From Candidatus Nitrosopumilus sp. (lineage in GTDB: Archaea > Thermoproteota > Nitrososphaeria > Nitrososphaerales > Nitrosopumilaceae), in contig REGJ01000003.1 in the NCBI GenBank assembly GCA_003702525.1, forward strand, positions 1 through 64,000: DNA of 64,000 nucleotides. Direction: 5' to 3'. Both the position numbers and the translations under genes were made by a program. The notes under the pieces are model-generated. The model was not told the DNA's origin and ran no database searches. It worked only from the letters and a program-made list of their open reading frames with translations. The stretch's first letter is position 1, and each line of letters starts with the position of its first letter. Below are positions 38,256-47,349 of this stretch, piece after piece.

Positions 38256-39893
38256 TTGAATTACTTGACACCATTATTGTCAGAATTTTCAGTTAAAGAA
38301 AAAAAGATTCTATCAGATCATTTTTCAAATACTGATGGCAATGTGTTTGCCATAATCACACCACAACAAGTTGATCGTGGTGCATTGATGTCAAGATATA
38401 GTAGAACAGATAAAAGTATGCGACGAATTTTTCTTGACGAATTTCTAAAAAACAAAAACAGGGGGGAGGAATTTTACAACAGAGTACTTTTAGAATATGG
38501 AGATGATTCAGTTGCAGAACTTGGTGAAGCACAAATTGCAATTGAAGGATTGTCAAACATTGCAGTAAAAAAAATTGAAGATAGAAGGATTGGATTATCA
38601 TATTTAGAAAAATCATCAAGATATGTTGCATGGAACAAAAAGGAAAATGGAAAGTACAGATTTTACAGAGATCCAGAAATCATGAAATCAAAATTTGCAG
38701 ACTTGTATGAAGAGACATGTAATTTTTCATTTGATGTTTATTCAAGAAACATTGAACCGATGATAAATTATGTAAGAGAAAAATATCCAATTGAAAAATA
38801 TAATTTTAAAGATTCTATAGATGGAAAAGAAAAATCATTTTCAAAATTGAAAAATGAAAGTGACATAAAATCTGCAAACATGATTTACAAAGGTTCAACA
38901 AAAGCCAAAGCATTAGATATTCTAAGAGGATTGTTACCGGCATCAACTTTAACCAATGTTGGCATCACAGGTAATGGCAGAGCATTTGAGTATCTACTAA
39001 CAGTTCTAGGCTCATCTGACCTCAAAGAAGAGCAAGATTTAGCCTCAAAAATCAAAAAAGAACTCGATAAAATTATCAAATCATTTGTTCGAAGAGCTGA
39101 TGACAAACATGGAAAAGCATTTCAAAAATATCTCAGAGATGTAAAAAATAAATCAAGAATAATTTCAAATAAACAAATCAAATCAAATCCAAAGAAAGGG
39201 ACAAGAACAAAACTAGTAGATTATGAGTCTGAAAAAACTGCAATTGATAAAATAATTACGAGTATAATGTATGAACAATCTCCTAGCACATCATACCAAG
39301 ATATTTTACAACAAGTCAAAAAAATGTCAATAAAAAATAAAACTAAAATCATTGATGAATTTGCAAAACTTCGAACAAATAGAAGACATAGACCATCACG
39401 TGCATTTGAAAATGTCTACTATACATTTGATTTATACAATAACTTTGGAATGTTCAGAGATTTTCATAGACATAGAGCACTAACATTAGAAAGACAACTA
39501 CTTACAACAGATCACGGATATAACATGCCAAATGAGATAAAGATTCTTGGAATCGAGAAGGATTTTAAAGATTGTATGAACAAAACAAAAGAAACATTTG
39601 ATAAAATTAGTAAAAAATATCCTGAACAAGGACAATATGTTGTAAACTTTGCATACAATTATCCATACTTTATTAAATTCAATCTAAGAGAAGCATGTCA
39701 TCTGTTAGAATTAAGAACAGTTCCTCAAGGACATGTAGATTACAGAAAAGTTGCACAGCAAATGTTTTTGCAAATCAACAAGGTACATCCAAACTTGAGT
39801 AAAATTATGAAATTTGTGGATATGAAAGAATATGATTTGGAGAGATTTGAATCAGAGAAAAGAACAGAAGAAAAAAGAAAGAAGTTAAAATAG
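38256..39893 (+). CDS. Tandem ThyX-like protein (flavin-dependent thymidylate synthase fold), degenerate motifs
   Basis: 545 residues, about twice a normal ThyX (about 220-250). TTG start. The N half contains [20 protein letters not shown] and [14 protein letters not shown], resembling the ThyX core, and the C half has [15 protein letters not shown]. The ThyX signature RHR-x7-S is broken in both halves: DRR in place of RHR in the first, and RHR-x7-L in the second, so the serine is missing from both. FAD or nucleotide binding may persist. Whether it makes dTMP, or has another function, is uncertain. Confidence 0.78.
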   Translation: MNYLTPLLSEFSVKEKKILSDHFSNTDGNVFAIITPQQVDRGALMSRYSRTDKSMRRIFLDEFLKNKNRGEEFYNRVLLEYGDDSVAELGEAQIAIEGLSNIAVKKIEDRRIGLSYLEKSSRYVAWNKKENGKYRFYRDPEIMKSKFADLYEETCNFSFDVYSRNIEPMINYVREKYPIEKYNFKDSIDGKEKSFSKLKNESDIKSANMIYKGSTKAKALDILRGLLPASTLTNVGITGNGRAFEYLLTVLGSSDLKEEQDLASKIKKELDKIIKSFVRRADDKHGKAFQKYLRDVKNKSRIISNKQIKSNPKKGTRTKLVDYESEKTAIDKIITSIMYEQSPSTSYQDILQQVKKMSIKNKTKIIDEFAKLRTNRRHRPSRAFENVYYTFDLYNNFGMFRDFHRHRALTLERQLLTTDHGYNMPNEIKILGIEKDFKDCMNKTKETFDKISKKYPEQGQYVVNFAYNYPYFIKFNLREACHLLELRTVPQGHVDYRKVAQQMFLQINKVHPNLSKIMKFVDMKEYDLERFESEKRTEEKRKKLK

Positions 39894-39928
39894 AAAATAT
39901 TCAAATAATTTTAAAGTGAAAATAAGAC

Positions 39929-40336
39929 ATGTCAGAGAAAGTTAGAAAATCACCAGAAGAATGGAAAGAGCAGTTAACGCCAGATCAATACGAAATTTGC
40001 ATTAATCATGGAACAGAACCACCATTTTCAGGAAAATACAACAATACAAAACTAGAAGGCAAGTTCAAATGCACATGTTGTGGAGAAGAACTCTTCTCAT
40101 CAGATGCAAAATTTGATTCAGGTTCAGGTTGGCCAAGTTTCTGGGAGCCAGTTTCAGAAGAAAAGATCGAATATATTTCAGATACATCATATGGAATGGT
40201 AAGAACCGAAGTCAATTGCAATAAGTGTGGAGCACATTTAGGACATGTTTTTGATGATGGGCCCAAGCCTACAAACCAAAGATATTGTATCAACTCTGTT
40301 TCATTACAACATGAAAAAGATGAAGAGGGTCAATAA
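39929..40336 (+). CDS. msrB: Peptide methionine-(R)-sulfoxide reductase
   Basis: 135 residues. Zinc-binding C-x2-C pairs in CTCCGEELF and CNKCGAHLGHVF, the GSGWPSFW motif, and the catalytic Cys in RYCINSVSL. Normal MsrB length. It repairs oxidised methionine in proteins, with thioredoxin-like reduction. Not fused to MsrA. Confidence 0.95.
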   Translation: MSEKVRKSPEEWKEQLTPDQYEICINHGTEPPFSGKYNNTKLEGKFKCTCCGEELFSSDAKFDSGSGWPSFWEPVSEEKIEYISDTSYGMVRTEVNCNKCGAHLGHVFDDGPKPTNQRYCINSVSLQHEKDEEGQ

Positions 40337-40428
40337 TTTCAAAAATTATTAATAAAACACATTTAATGATAAGAAAATCAAATGAAAAAGAAAATGAGCA
40401 ACAATCATAGTAAAAGGAATGACGTAAT

Positions 40429-41439
40429 TTGAGAATAATATTATGTGGATTTGGTGTTGTTGGCCAAAGTTTAGTGAAATTATTTGAATCAAGAGCAGAG
40501 GATCTGTATGCAAAATATGGACTCAAGCCAAGAATAGTTGGAGTCTTTGATAGTAAAGGAAGTGCAGTAAACCCATCAGGGTTAGACTTGAACAAACTCA
40601 TCGAAGTCAAGAAAAAATTTGGAACGGTAAGAAATTATGCAGATACCAAAAATACAATGTCAGGCATTGATATGCTCAAAAATGTTGAAGCAGACGTTCT
40701 CATTGAAACTACTGCCAGCAATTACAAAGACGCAGAGCCAGGTATGACACACATTACAACTGCAATGAAAAAAGGAATGCATGTGATATCAGTAAACAAA
40801 GGGCCGCTTGCACTTGCATTTCCATCATTAATGGAGCTTGCAACATACAATCAAGTCATGTTCAAGTTTAGTGGAACCGTAGGTGGAGGAACACCAATTC
40901 TAGATTATGCAAAAAACAGCCTAAGTGGTGAAAGAATCACATCATTTGCAGGCATTTTGAATGGAACTACAAACTATATCCTAACTAATATGGCAACAGG
41001 GGTTTCATATGAAGACGCACTAAAAGACGCCCAGGACAAGGGATACGTCGAAGCAGATGAATCCCTAGATTTGGATGGTCTTGATGCTGCAGCCAAATTA
41101 GTAATTCTTGCAAATTGGATTATGGGAATGAAAGTTACATTGCCAGACATTAATTGTACAGGGATTCGTAAAGTTACAACAGAAGATATCAAAAAGGCAG
41201 AGAAAAATAATTGTGCAATAAAACTAATCGCATCATGCAATAAAGAACTAATTGTTGGACCAAAAGAGATTCCAAATGATGACCCACTTTGTGTAAATGG
41301 AACACTCAATGCAATTGCATTTACATCAGAGCATTCAGGCACACAAACAATCATTGGACGAGGTGCTGGAGGCATGGAAACTGCCAGTTCCATTCTAAGA
41401 GATTTGCTAGACATTAGACAAGAGATTGCTAGAACTTGA
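40429..41439 (+). CDS. hom: Homoserine dehydrogenase
   Basis: 336 residues from TTG 40429. The N-terminal Rossmann region CGFGVVGQSLVKLF, then TASNYKDAEPG and VNKGPLALAF, and the core SGTVGGGTPILDYAKNSL and GILNGTTNYILTNM match homoserine dehydrogenase of the short archaeal type, lacking the C-terminal ACT domain. It reduces aspartate-semialdehyde to homoserine for Thr/Met. The stop overlaps the PUA protein start (TTGA). Confidence 0.95.
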   Translation: MRIILCGFGVVGQSLVKLFESRAEDLYAKYGLKPRIVGVFDSKGSAVNPSGLDLNKLIEVKKKFGTVRNYADTKNTMSGIDMLKNVEADVLIETTASNYKDAEPGMTHITTAMKKGMHVISVNKGPLALAFPSLMELATYNQVMFKFSGTVGGGTPILDYAKNSLSGERITSFAGILNGTTNYILTNMATGVSYEDALKDAQDKGYVEADESLDLDGLDAAAKLVILANWIMGMKVTLPDINCTGIRKVTTEDIKKAEKNNCAIKLIASCNKELIVGPKEIPNDDPLCVNGTLNAIAFTSEHSGTQTIIGRGAGGMETASSILRDLLDIRQEIART

Positions 41440-41912
41440 AATCAAATTTAATTTCAAAGAGTGAGACATCTGCACTCTTAAAGACAGTTTCAGAACAATG
41501 GGGAATTGAATTTCCTAAAATAAAAAATCTCAAAGTACATCAGATTTTGGATGATGCACAAATCATTACAGGAAAAGGAATCAAAATTCTAAAAATCAAT
41601 GATGATTACTTGCCATTTTTATCAGAAACAGAAACTCTAGAGAAATTTCCTAGTGTTACAGTAGATATGGGTGCAATCAAATTCATGTGCAAAGGTGCAA
41701 ACTTGATGAGACCAGGAATTAGATCATTTACAGAATTTGAAAAAGACAAACTAGTTTGTATTGTTGAAGAATCACAACACAAGTTTTTGGCAGTAGGAAA
41801 ATCAGTTATCTCAAGTCAAGAAGTAGAAAACATGGACAAGGGAGAAGTATTGAAAAACCTACATTACATTTCTGATAAATTCTGGGAGACTGGAAAAACG
41901 ATTTATGATTAG
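41436..41912 (+). CDS. PUA-domain protein, MCT-1/Tma20-like
   Basis: 158 residues from TTG 41436, overlapping the hom stop. A pre-PUA region (about 1-70) and a PUA domain (about 75-155, with PSVTVDMGAIKFMCKGANLM and HKFLAVGKSVISSQ) resemble archaeal homologues of MCT-1/Tma20, RNA-binding factors in translation and ribosome recycling. It is linked to hom only by operon position. Confidence 0.82.
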   Translation: MKSNLISKSETSALLKTVSEQWGIEFPKIKNLKVHQILDDAQIITGKGIKILKINDDYLPFLSETETLEKFPSVTVDMGAIKFMCKGANLMRPGIRSFTEFEKDKLVCIVEESQHKFLAVGKSVISSQEVENMDKGEVLKNLHYISDKFWETGKTIYD

Positions 41913-41921
41913 TTCTAAAGT

Positions 41922-42518
41922 CTATTTGATATCTTCTGTAAATTCTTCAGTGCCATCTTTGGTAATGACAAGAACATCTACACCATCACCACTTGCAGAA
42001 TCTCTAAGGGATGCTGCACGTACTGCACGTTTTGCTAAATCAATTGCCTCATCTTTAGTCATGTTTGGTTTGAATTGAGGATCAAGAACACCTAATGCCA
42101 TCTCAGCACCAGTTCCAACTGCAGCATATTCATCTGGCAATACAGAACCTAGTGGGTCTAGAGTATACATAATTGGTTTATCAACAACACCACCAACGAT
42201 TACCTGAGTCAATAATGGGAAGTATCTTCTTTCATACATCATATTAGACATCATTTTGGCAACAGTATTTGGAGGAACATCTCTTTTCAACTCCATTTTT
42301 CGGATTTTAGCAAGGGCTGCAATTTGTAGGGATAAAATCTGCATATCGGCTACAAGACCAGCACATGTTGCTCCGACTTTGGGAGTAATAGGGAATGTCT
42401 TTTTTGTGGTTTTGCTTACGAGGAAGTTTCCAAATGCGATCCTTTTTTCGCTAGCAAAAACTACGCCACCATCAAAAGTAATTCCAACAGCAGTTGCTCC
42501 TGGCATATACATTGACAT
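41922..42518 (-). CDS. psmB: 20S proteasome beta subunit lacking the catalytic threonine
   Basis: 198 residues. The N-terminus MSMYMPGATAVGITFDGGVV has Ala at the Thr1 position (GATAVG against the usual GTTTVG), so the nucleophile and autoprocessing site are missing. Glu17 and Lys33 equivalents are conserved, in ungapped register with Thermoplasma PsmB as I recall it. The motifs ATCAGLVADMQ, GGVVDKPIMYTLDPLG and GTGAEMALGVLD are typical. It is probably a non-catalytic ring subunit, with an active paralogue elsewhere. Confidence 0.9.
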   Translation of the reverse strand: MSMYMPGATAVGITFDGGVVFASEKRIAFGNFLVSKTTKKTFPITPKVGATCAGLVADMQILSLQIAALAKIRKMELKRDVPPNTVAKMMSNMMYERRYFPLLTQVIVGGVVDKPIMYTLDPLGSVLPDEYAAVGTGAEMALGVLDPQFKPNMTKDEAIDLAKRAVRAASLRDSASGDGVDVLVITKDGTEEFTEDIK

Positions 42519-42614
42519 ATTTCAAATAATTTTGCAGCATAATAAAGGGCTTTCTACATTTTACGAACAAACCATAGGCAAGATAGTTATACTAAAAAAA
42601 ATTCGTATGAGGAT

Positions 42615-43031
42615 ATGACTACAGCCGAGATTAAAGGAAGTATTCTCAATGATGTAGTCTTTATGGGTTTAAGATCTGCAGTAGGAGTAATTTTCATACT
42701 TCATGGAATGATGAAATTTAATCCAGGCTTTGCAAATGCTTTGCCAAACATGGGATTACCACCAGAGATGCAAATTCCAATTGCACTTGCAGAAGTGGTA
42801 CCAGGTATTTTGTTAATAATTGGAGTTCTCAGTAGATTTTCAGGAGCACTGCTTTCAATTGTTATGATTGGCGCAATCTTCCATGTGAAAGGAGCACAAA
42901 GCATGACAGGAGACGGAGGAGTAGAAATTGATGTGATTTTACTTGCTGCATCCCTAGTAATCATGATTGCAGGGCCAGGAAGGATATCACTATCACAAGC
43001 AATCAAAAAAATTCCTAGGTGTATTCACTAG
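42615..43031 (+). CDS. DoxX-family membrane protein
   Basis: 138 residues with four predicted membrane helices. GLRSAVGVIFILHGMMKF, ALAEVVPGILLIIGVLSRF and MIGAIFHVKGAQ are typical of DoxX/DoxD-like quinone-linked membrane proteins. Substrate unknown. It diverges from psmB, whose start is 96 bases away. Confidence 0.85.
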   Translation: MTTAEIKGSILNDVVFMGLRSAVGVIFILHGMMKFNPGFANALPNMGLPPEMQIPIALAEVVPGILLIIGVLSRFSGALLSIVMIGAIFHVKGAQSMTGDGGVEIDVILLAASLVIMIAGPGRISLSQAIKKIPRCIH

Positions 43032-44383
43032 GATTTTCCAAAATTATCCATTATCAAACATGCACATTTTGTCATTTTCTTGAGTAAATCAACTCGTGCA
43101 AATTCATTTGGAGAATGGATTCTTGCAAACATGTAGGTACTTCCAATTGCAATACAAGGAGCTTTTAGAAGTTCAACAAAGGGATACATAGGACCAGTAC
43201 CAGCATTAGAGACATTAAGAATAGATTTTCCAAATGATTTGTCAGCTGCTTTTTTTACTTGAGAAACAAATGGATTTGAAGAATTTGTTCTGGCTGCTGC
43301 TTCACCATGATAGACTTTGACTCCAATATCAGAGAATCCTTTTGATTTTAGATGTTTTTTCAAACGCTGAACTTGTTTTTTTGGGTCCATTTTAGGAACC
43401 AATCTAAAATCAATTTTGACTAGAGATTCAGAGGGAAGGACCGTTTTAGCACCATCACCAGTATAACCAGACACAAATCCTGCAATATTACAAGTAGCAC
43501 CTCCAACTAGGGCCTTTTTTGCATCAATTCCTTTCTTATTTCCAACAAAAGATTTGATGCCAAACTCTTTTTTGAAATCATTTTCATCAAATGGTTCACT
43601 TTGAATTAACTTCAAATCTTGTTTTGAGAAAGGAGTCACCTCCTTGTACCAATCTTTAATCAGTATCTTTCCATTAGAATCACGTAGAGAATGAACTGCT
43701 TCAATTAATCTCCAAGCAGGGTTTTTGATCAATACTGCCAAACTAGAGTGAGCGTCTCGGATTGATTCTTTTACAGACAATTCAACAAAAAGTAATCCCT
43801 TCATTCCAAGTCCAATGATAGGTCTATTCTTTGCATCGACATAACCAAATTCCCAGATAACACCATCGCATGAAAATTTCTTTTGATATTTTTTTAGATA
43901 ATCTTCAATGTGTGCGCTACCAGTCTCCTCTTCACCTTCAATTACAAATTTGATATTACATGGAACATCACCAGTTGTTTTCAGACATGCCTCAACTGCT
44001 TTGATTCGAGTGATTAGTTCACCTTTATCATCAGTTGCACCACGTCCAAAGATTTTGTTCCCCTTTCTTGTCCCACTAAATGGCGGAGAGTTCCATAAAT
44101 CAAATGGTTCAGCTGGTTGGACATCATAATGATTGTAAAACAACAGAGTTTTGTTTGGGTTTTGTTTTGATTTTACTTCACCATATACAATAGGAGCAAC
44201 ACCTTTTTTCAATCGCAGAAGTTCAGATTTTACCCCAGATTTTTTTAATAATTTTTGGACTAGTTTTGCACATTCTTCAATCCCTTCGTTTTTTGCTGAA
44301 ACACTAGGCTGTCTAATCAACATTTGAAGATCTGAAATCAAATCTTCCATGTGAGCATCAACATGTTTTAGAGGATTCATCAT
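43028..44383 (-). CDS. M20-family metallopeptidase (dipeptidase-like)
   Basis: 451 residues. Metal-ligand motifs YNHYDVQPAEPFDLW, GRGATDDKGE, and EGEEETGSAHIEDYL are intact, followed by the dimerisation domain and a C-terminal His in FARIHSPNEFARV. Similar to archaeal M20 dipeptidases/carboxypeptidases. Likely degrades short peptides. It is first downstream of nnrD on the same strand. Confidence 0.93.
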   Translation of the reverse strand: MMNPLKHVDAHMEDLISDLQMLIRQPSVSAKNEGIEECAKLVQKLLKKSGVKSELLRLKKGVAPIVYGEVKSKQNPNKTLLFYNHYDVQPAEPFDLWNSPPFSGTRKGNKIFGRGATDDKGELITRIKAVEACLKTTGDVPCNIKFVIEGEEETGSAHIEDYLKKYQKKFSCDGVIWEFGYVDAKNRPIIGLGMKGLLFVELSVKESIRDAHSSLAVLIKNPAWRLIEAVHSLRDSNGKILIKDWYKEVTPFSKQDLKLIQSEPFDENDFKKEFGIKSFVGNKKGIDAKKALVGGATCNIAGFVSGYTGDGAKTVLPSESLVKIDFRLVPKMDPKKQVQRLKKHLKSKGFSDIGVKVYHGEAAARTNSSNPFVSQVKKAADKSFGKSILNVSNAGTGPMYPFVELLKAPCIAIGSTYMFARIHSPNEFARVDLLKKMTKCACLIMDNFGKS

Positions 44384-44384
44384 A

Positions 44385-45248
44385 TCACACTATTTTATCA
44401 AAGGGCTTCATGACAATAGGAATCTCAGGTAAGAGATCCATCGAAGTCATGTGTAATCCTAATTTCTTTTGGACTGCTTTTCCTGCCAATCCATTAATGA
44501 ATGCAGCAGCTGCTGCAGATTCTAAGGGTTTTCTGTTTTTAGATAATATTCCTGCAACCAATCCAGACAATACATCGCCAGTTCCACCAACAGTCATTGC
44601 AGGGATTTTTTTCTCATAAAGATAGGTAGAACTTCCATTAGAGATAACGTCAGTTGGACCCTTGAGCAAAACTGTGATTCCAAATTCTTTTGCTTTTTCT
44701 TCCACTAGTTTGATTCGTTCATTTTTAGAATTTGAAGGAGCTTGTCCAAATAATCTCTTAAACTCACCAGCATGAGGAGTAACTACCACATTCTTGTTTG
44801 CTAATAACGGTAAGACTTCTGGAATTAGGGCACTTGCATCAAGTGACAATCTAACATCCCTATCTAAAAGAGATTTTACAAGATGTAAAAGTGCATTTTT
44901 TTCTTGAATAGCAAGACCCATTCCAATTGTTGCCGAATCAAGTTTTCTTGGTAATGCACCTAAGAGTTTGTTTACAGCACCACGTGTTAATTTTTGATCA
45001 ACTAGAGGAATTACAATAAGATTTGGAGAAACAGAGCGAGTAGATGCTACATTGATTTTTGGAACAGAAGTGTAAACTAGATCAGTACCAGAGCGCAGTG
45101 CTGCAATTGAGGATAATATTGGAGCACCATGGTAAATGTAACTGCCACCAACAACTAGAACAATACCATTCTCGCCTTTTCGGGATTTAGATTTTCTAGC
45201 AGGAATGAATTTTTTTACAAGTGTAGTTGTGATTGTTTTTCGTGCCAA
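44385..45248 (-). CDS. nnrD: ADP-dependent NAD(P)H-hydrate dehydratase
   Basis: 287 residues. GIVLVVGGSYIYHGAPILSS at the start and VGGTGDVLSGLVAGIL near the C-terminus are the ribokinase-type motifs of NnrD, with VVTPHAGEFKRLFG in the middle. It repairs hydrated NADH/NADPH. The N-terminal NnrE epimerase domain common in bacteria is missing. Two bases separate it from the M20 gene. Confidence 0.93.
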   Translation of the reverse strand: MARKTITTTLVKKFIPARKSKSRKGENGIVLVVGGSYIYHGAPILSSIAALRSGTDLVYTSVPKINVASTRSVSPNLIVIPLVDQKLTRGAVNKLLGALPRKLDSATIGMGLAIQEKNALLHLVKSLLDRDVRLSLDASALIPEVLPLLANKNVVVTPHAGEFKRLFGQAPSNSKNERIKLVEEKAKEFGITVLLKGPTDVISNGSSTYLYEKKIPAMTVGGTGDVLSGLVAGILSKNRKPLESAAAAAFINGLAGKAVQKKLGLHMTSMDLLPEIPIVMKPFDKIV

Positions 45249-45293
45249 TATAATATACCTCTAAAGAATAGATGAATAAATCTTGTTTTAAGA

Positions 45294-46169
45294 TTAAGAG
45301 GCTTTCTTGCTTGTTTTCTTGGTAGTTTTCTTTGTTGTCTTCTTGCTGGTTTTAGATGTGCTAGTTTTTGAGGAAGATTTCTTTGTCTCCCTTCCAAAAA
45401 ATGCCTTTCTTGCAAAGCAAAGGTATGTAGTATGACCTATTCCTTGAAATGAATGTCTTGTTTTTCCTTCACGAGCTTCAATTGTTCTCAAAATATGTTC
45501 AGTGGATTCAATATCAGTAAACTCATTTTCAACTAGAGCCATAGTTAGTTTCTCTAATTGGTTCATTGTAGGACATATTGCAAAGATAGAACCACTTCCC
45601 TTGAGCATCTCTCGTACCTGTGGAATTACTACCCAAGGATCACCAAGATCAATTAATGCAACATCCATGTCTTTGAATGGCATCTTCTTTGCAGTTTTCA
45701 AATCTTGATTGTGTTGTGTTACATATTTTGAAACTCCAGCCTTTTCAATATTTTTTGCTGCAATCTTCATGAAATTTTCATCAACATCAAAAGTGTAAAC
45801 GTGTCCACGTGGTTTTACAATACTTGCAACACATGAAGTAAGTGATCCACTACCAGTTCCAATTTCTAGAATTTTTTGACCACTTTCAATTCCGGCTCTT
45901 GCAATAATGTAACCAATATCTTTAGGATAAACGATCTGAGTTCCATGTTGGATTTTCATTACATAGTCATACATTGTAGGTTTGAGAAGATAGACATACT
46001 TGTCCTTGTTTGTGGTTAATCTTGAACCATATTCTTTTCCAATAGCATCAGAGTGTTTGATGACTCCAATATGAGTATGAAGGGAATCCTTTTTTGAAAT
46101 TTTAACAAGCCATTTTTTTGAATGATTAAAGTAGAATAACACAGATGAGTTTTGCTTAATTTTATCCAT
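45294..46169 (-). CDS. trmI: tRNA (adenine-N1)-methyltransferase TrmI with Lys/Thr-rich tail
   Basis: 291 residues. SAM-binding motif EIGTGSGSL is at 102-110, then YTFDVDENFMKIAAKN, DVALIDLGDP and the IEAREGKTRHSFQGIGHT segment, as in TrmI, which makes m1A58 (archaeal forms also m1A57). Unusually the last about 30 residues are a low-complexity K/T/S tail, probably an RNA-binding extension. Same strand as nnrD. Confidence 0.93.
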   Translation of the reverse strand: MDKIKQNSSVLFYFNHSKKWLVKISKKDSLHTHIGVIKHSDAIGKEYGSRLTTNKDKYVYLLKPTMYDYVMKIQHGTQIVYPKDIGYIIARAGIESGQKILEIGTGSGSLTSCVASIVKPRGHVYTFDVDENFMKIAAKNIEKAGVSKYVTQHNQDLKTAKKMPFKDMDVALIDLGDPWVVIPQVREMLKGSGSIFAICPTMNQLEKLTMALVENEFTDIESTEHILRTIEAREGKTRHSFQGIGHTTYLCFARKAFFGRETKKSSSKTSTSKTSKKTTKKTTKKTSKKAS

Positions 46170-46243
46170 GAATTCTGCTAAAAAATTTTAGATAAGAACC
46201 TATGGTTTGATAGAACAAGGACTACGCTTAAGTTCACAAATAG

Positions 46244-46375
46244 ATGAGAAAAATTATGGATCTTAATGAATTACATCAAATGGAGATTGATTCACTTCGA
46301 GACGAAAACATAGAATTAAGAAAAAAAGTTCAAGAACTTGAGGCTAAAATAAAAGAATTAGAGAGTAAAAATTGA
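46244..46375 (+). CDS. Tiny coiled-coil protein, 43 aa
   Basis: ATG 46244 (or 46256). Reads MRKIMDLNELHQMEIDSLRD then ENIELRKKVQELEAKIKELE, a leucine-zipper-like coiled coil. The stop overlaps the TTG start of the next gene. No similar family recognised. Confidence 0.55.
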   Translation: MRKIMDLNELHQMEIDSLRDENIELRKKVQELEAKIKELESKN

Positions 46376-46560
46376 ATTTTAATTGTGTGTTTCCAGAATG
46401 TAATTTCAAAGAAAATAATATCGAAGAAGAAGAGTTTCTAGAACATTTGCGAGAAGAACATCATAGGGAATTGCTATCGATTTCAGAAAAAGAAGAAATT
46501 CCAATTAACATGGCTGAAATGATAACAATATCAAACTCCAAAGTGTTTATCAATTCATGA
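46372..46560 (+). CDS. C2H2-like zinc-finger microprotein, 62 aa
   Basis: TTG start overlapping the preceding stop. CVFPECNF ... LEHLREEHHRE is a C-x4-C ... H-x4-H finger with hydrophobic spacing. Cotranslated with the coiled-coil microprotein, which may be a partner. Confidence 0.6.
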   Translation: MNFNCVFPECNFKENNIEEEEFLEHLREEHHRELLSISEKEEIPINMAEMITISNSKVFINS

Positions 46561-46600
46561 CTAATGCAAAATTAGCATTAGGTGAGAATCAAGATCATTG

Positions 46601-46609
46601 TTAAATATC
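46601..46609 (+). promoter_or_regulatory. TATA box of the candidate ncRNA
   Basis: TTAAATATC, about 26 bases before the outer stem at 46627-46629. Confidence 0.5.
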
Positions 46610-46626
46610 ATTTTGACGTACATTAC

Positions 46627-46731
46627 GTAACGAGAAAACCATGGTTCTGCGTCGTAGAATAATGGTATGGAAAGCGTTTCATGTTAGGTGAACGTCCTAG
46701 GAAAAAATACGCTTTCCGTGTATCTCGTTGT
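46627..46731 (+). ncRNA. Candidate structured ncRNA, three-way-junction fold
   Basis: A gene-free unit between two protein genes. The outer helix AACGAGA (46629-46635) pairs TCTCGTT (46723-46729), extendable by two wobble pairs. Inside are hairpin B: ACCAT (46638-46642) with ATGGT (46662-46666), capped by TTCTG/TAGAA; and hairpin C: GGAAAGCG (46669-46676) with CGCTTTCC (46710-46717), topped by TAGG/CCTA. It has its own TATA box and a T run (46731-46735) as terminator. No T-loop, SRP or RNase P motifs and no long reading frame. Family unknown to me. Confidence 0.6.
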
Positions 46732-46792
46732 TTTTAGAATTATCATTTTAACACAAATAGTATTTTAATAACTAAAAAAAGAACAATGTGAA

Positions 46793-47134
46793 ATGGCAGA
46801 ATTAAAAGTTCAAGGTTCTGGAGGATATGTTATTGCGGACCTTACTGATGAACAAGCAAAAAAAGCAGATTTGGGAGTTGGAAAATTATTCTTAGCACCA
46901 ATTGGGAAGATTGAAACTGAAAAAATGCTCAAACATTATTGTAACAACTGTGAGATAGAATTTGATAATCCACCAAAGATTCAGTTAGAAGAAAGTCCTA
47001 ATGAAGAAGTTGCAGATAATTTGATCTTAATTGAAAGAGGTCAATATGTCTGTGAGAAATGCAGTGGGGTTATTGGTGAATATAGAGAATTCCAAAAGAA
47101 AGGCGAAGTTGGAAGCGCCAGACCAAGTGGATAA
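46793..47134 (+). CDS. Zinc-binding hypothetical protein, 113 aa
   Basis: MAELKVQGSGGYVIADLTDE at the start, then two Cys pairs: HYCNNCEIEF and YVCEKCSGVIGEY. A split zinc ribbon with a beta domain is likely. It has its own AT-rich promoter (TATTTTAATAAC near 46762). Function unknown. Confidence 0.7.
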   Translation: MAELKVQGSGGYVIADLTDEQAKKADLGVGKLFLAPIGKIETEKMLKHYCNNCEIEFDNPPKIQLEESPNEEVADNLILIERGQYVCEKCSGVIGEYREFQKKGEVGSARPSG

Positions 47135-47173
47135 ATCAGTATTCAATAAATACAGCAATTTTTCAATAAATCC

Positions 47174-47311
47174 ATGGCAAATCAAAAATGCGTTTCTTGT
47201 GGCATAGGATTTTTCTCACCAACAGGTTCAGACAAATGTTCTAGATGTGCAGGAAAAGAAACAGAGGGTCATGGTGGGCATGATTCCTGCGGTTGTGGAC
47301 ACAGCCATTAA
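47174..47311 (+). CDS. Cys/His-rich zinc microprotein, 45 aa
   Basis: MANQKCVSCGIGFFSPTGSD then KCSRCAGKE and a tail GHGGHDSCGCGHSH. Two C-x2-C pairs form a zinc ribbon, and the tail could bind more zinc or another metal. Lies 39 bases after the gene above. Confidence 0.65.
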   Translation: MANQKCVSCGIGFFSPTGSDKCSRCAGKETEGHGGHDSCGCGHSH

Positions 47312-47349
47312 ATTCTTTTTTTCTCTAACATGCATATATTGCAGATATT

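Noticed and set aside
46627..46731. Reading of the candidate ncRNA as a tRNA, 5S rRNA, SRP RNA or C/D-box RNA
   Set aside because: No T-loop TTCGA, no CCA-end stem, no SRP domain IV loop, and no RTGATGA/CTGA boxes.
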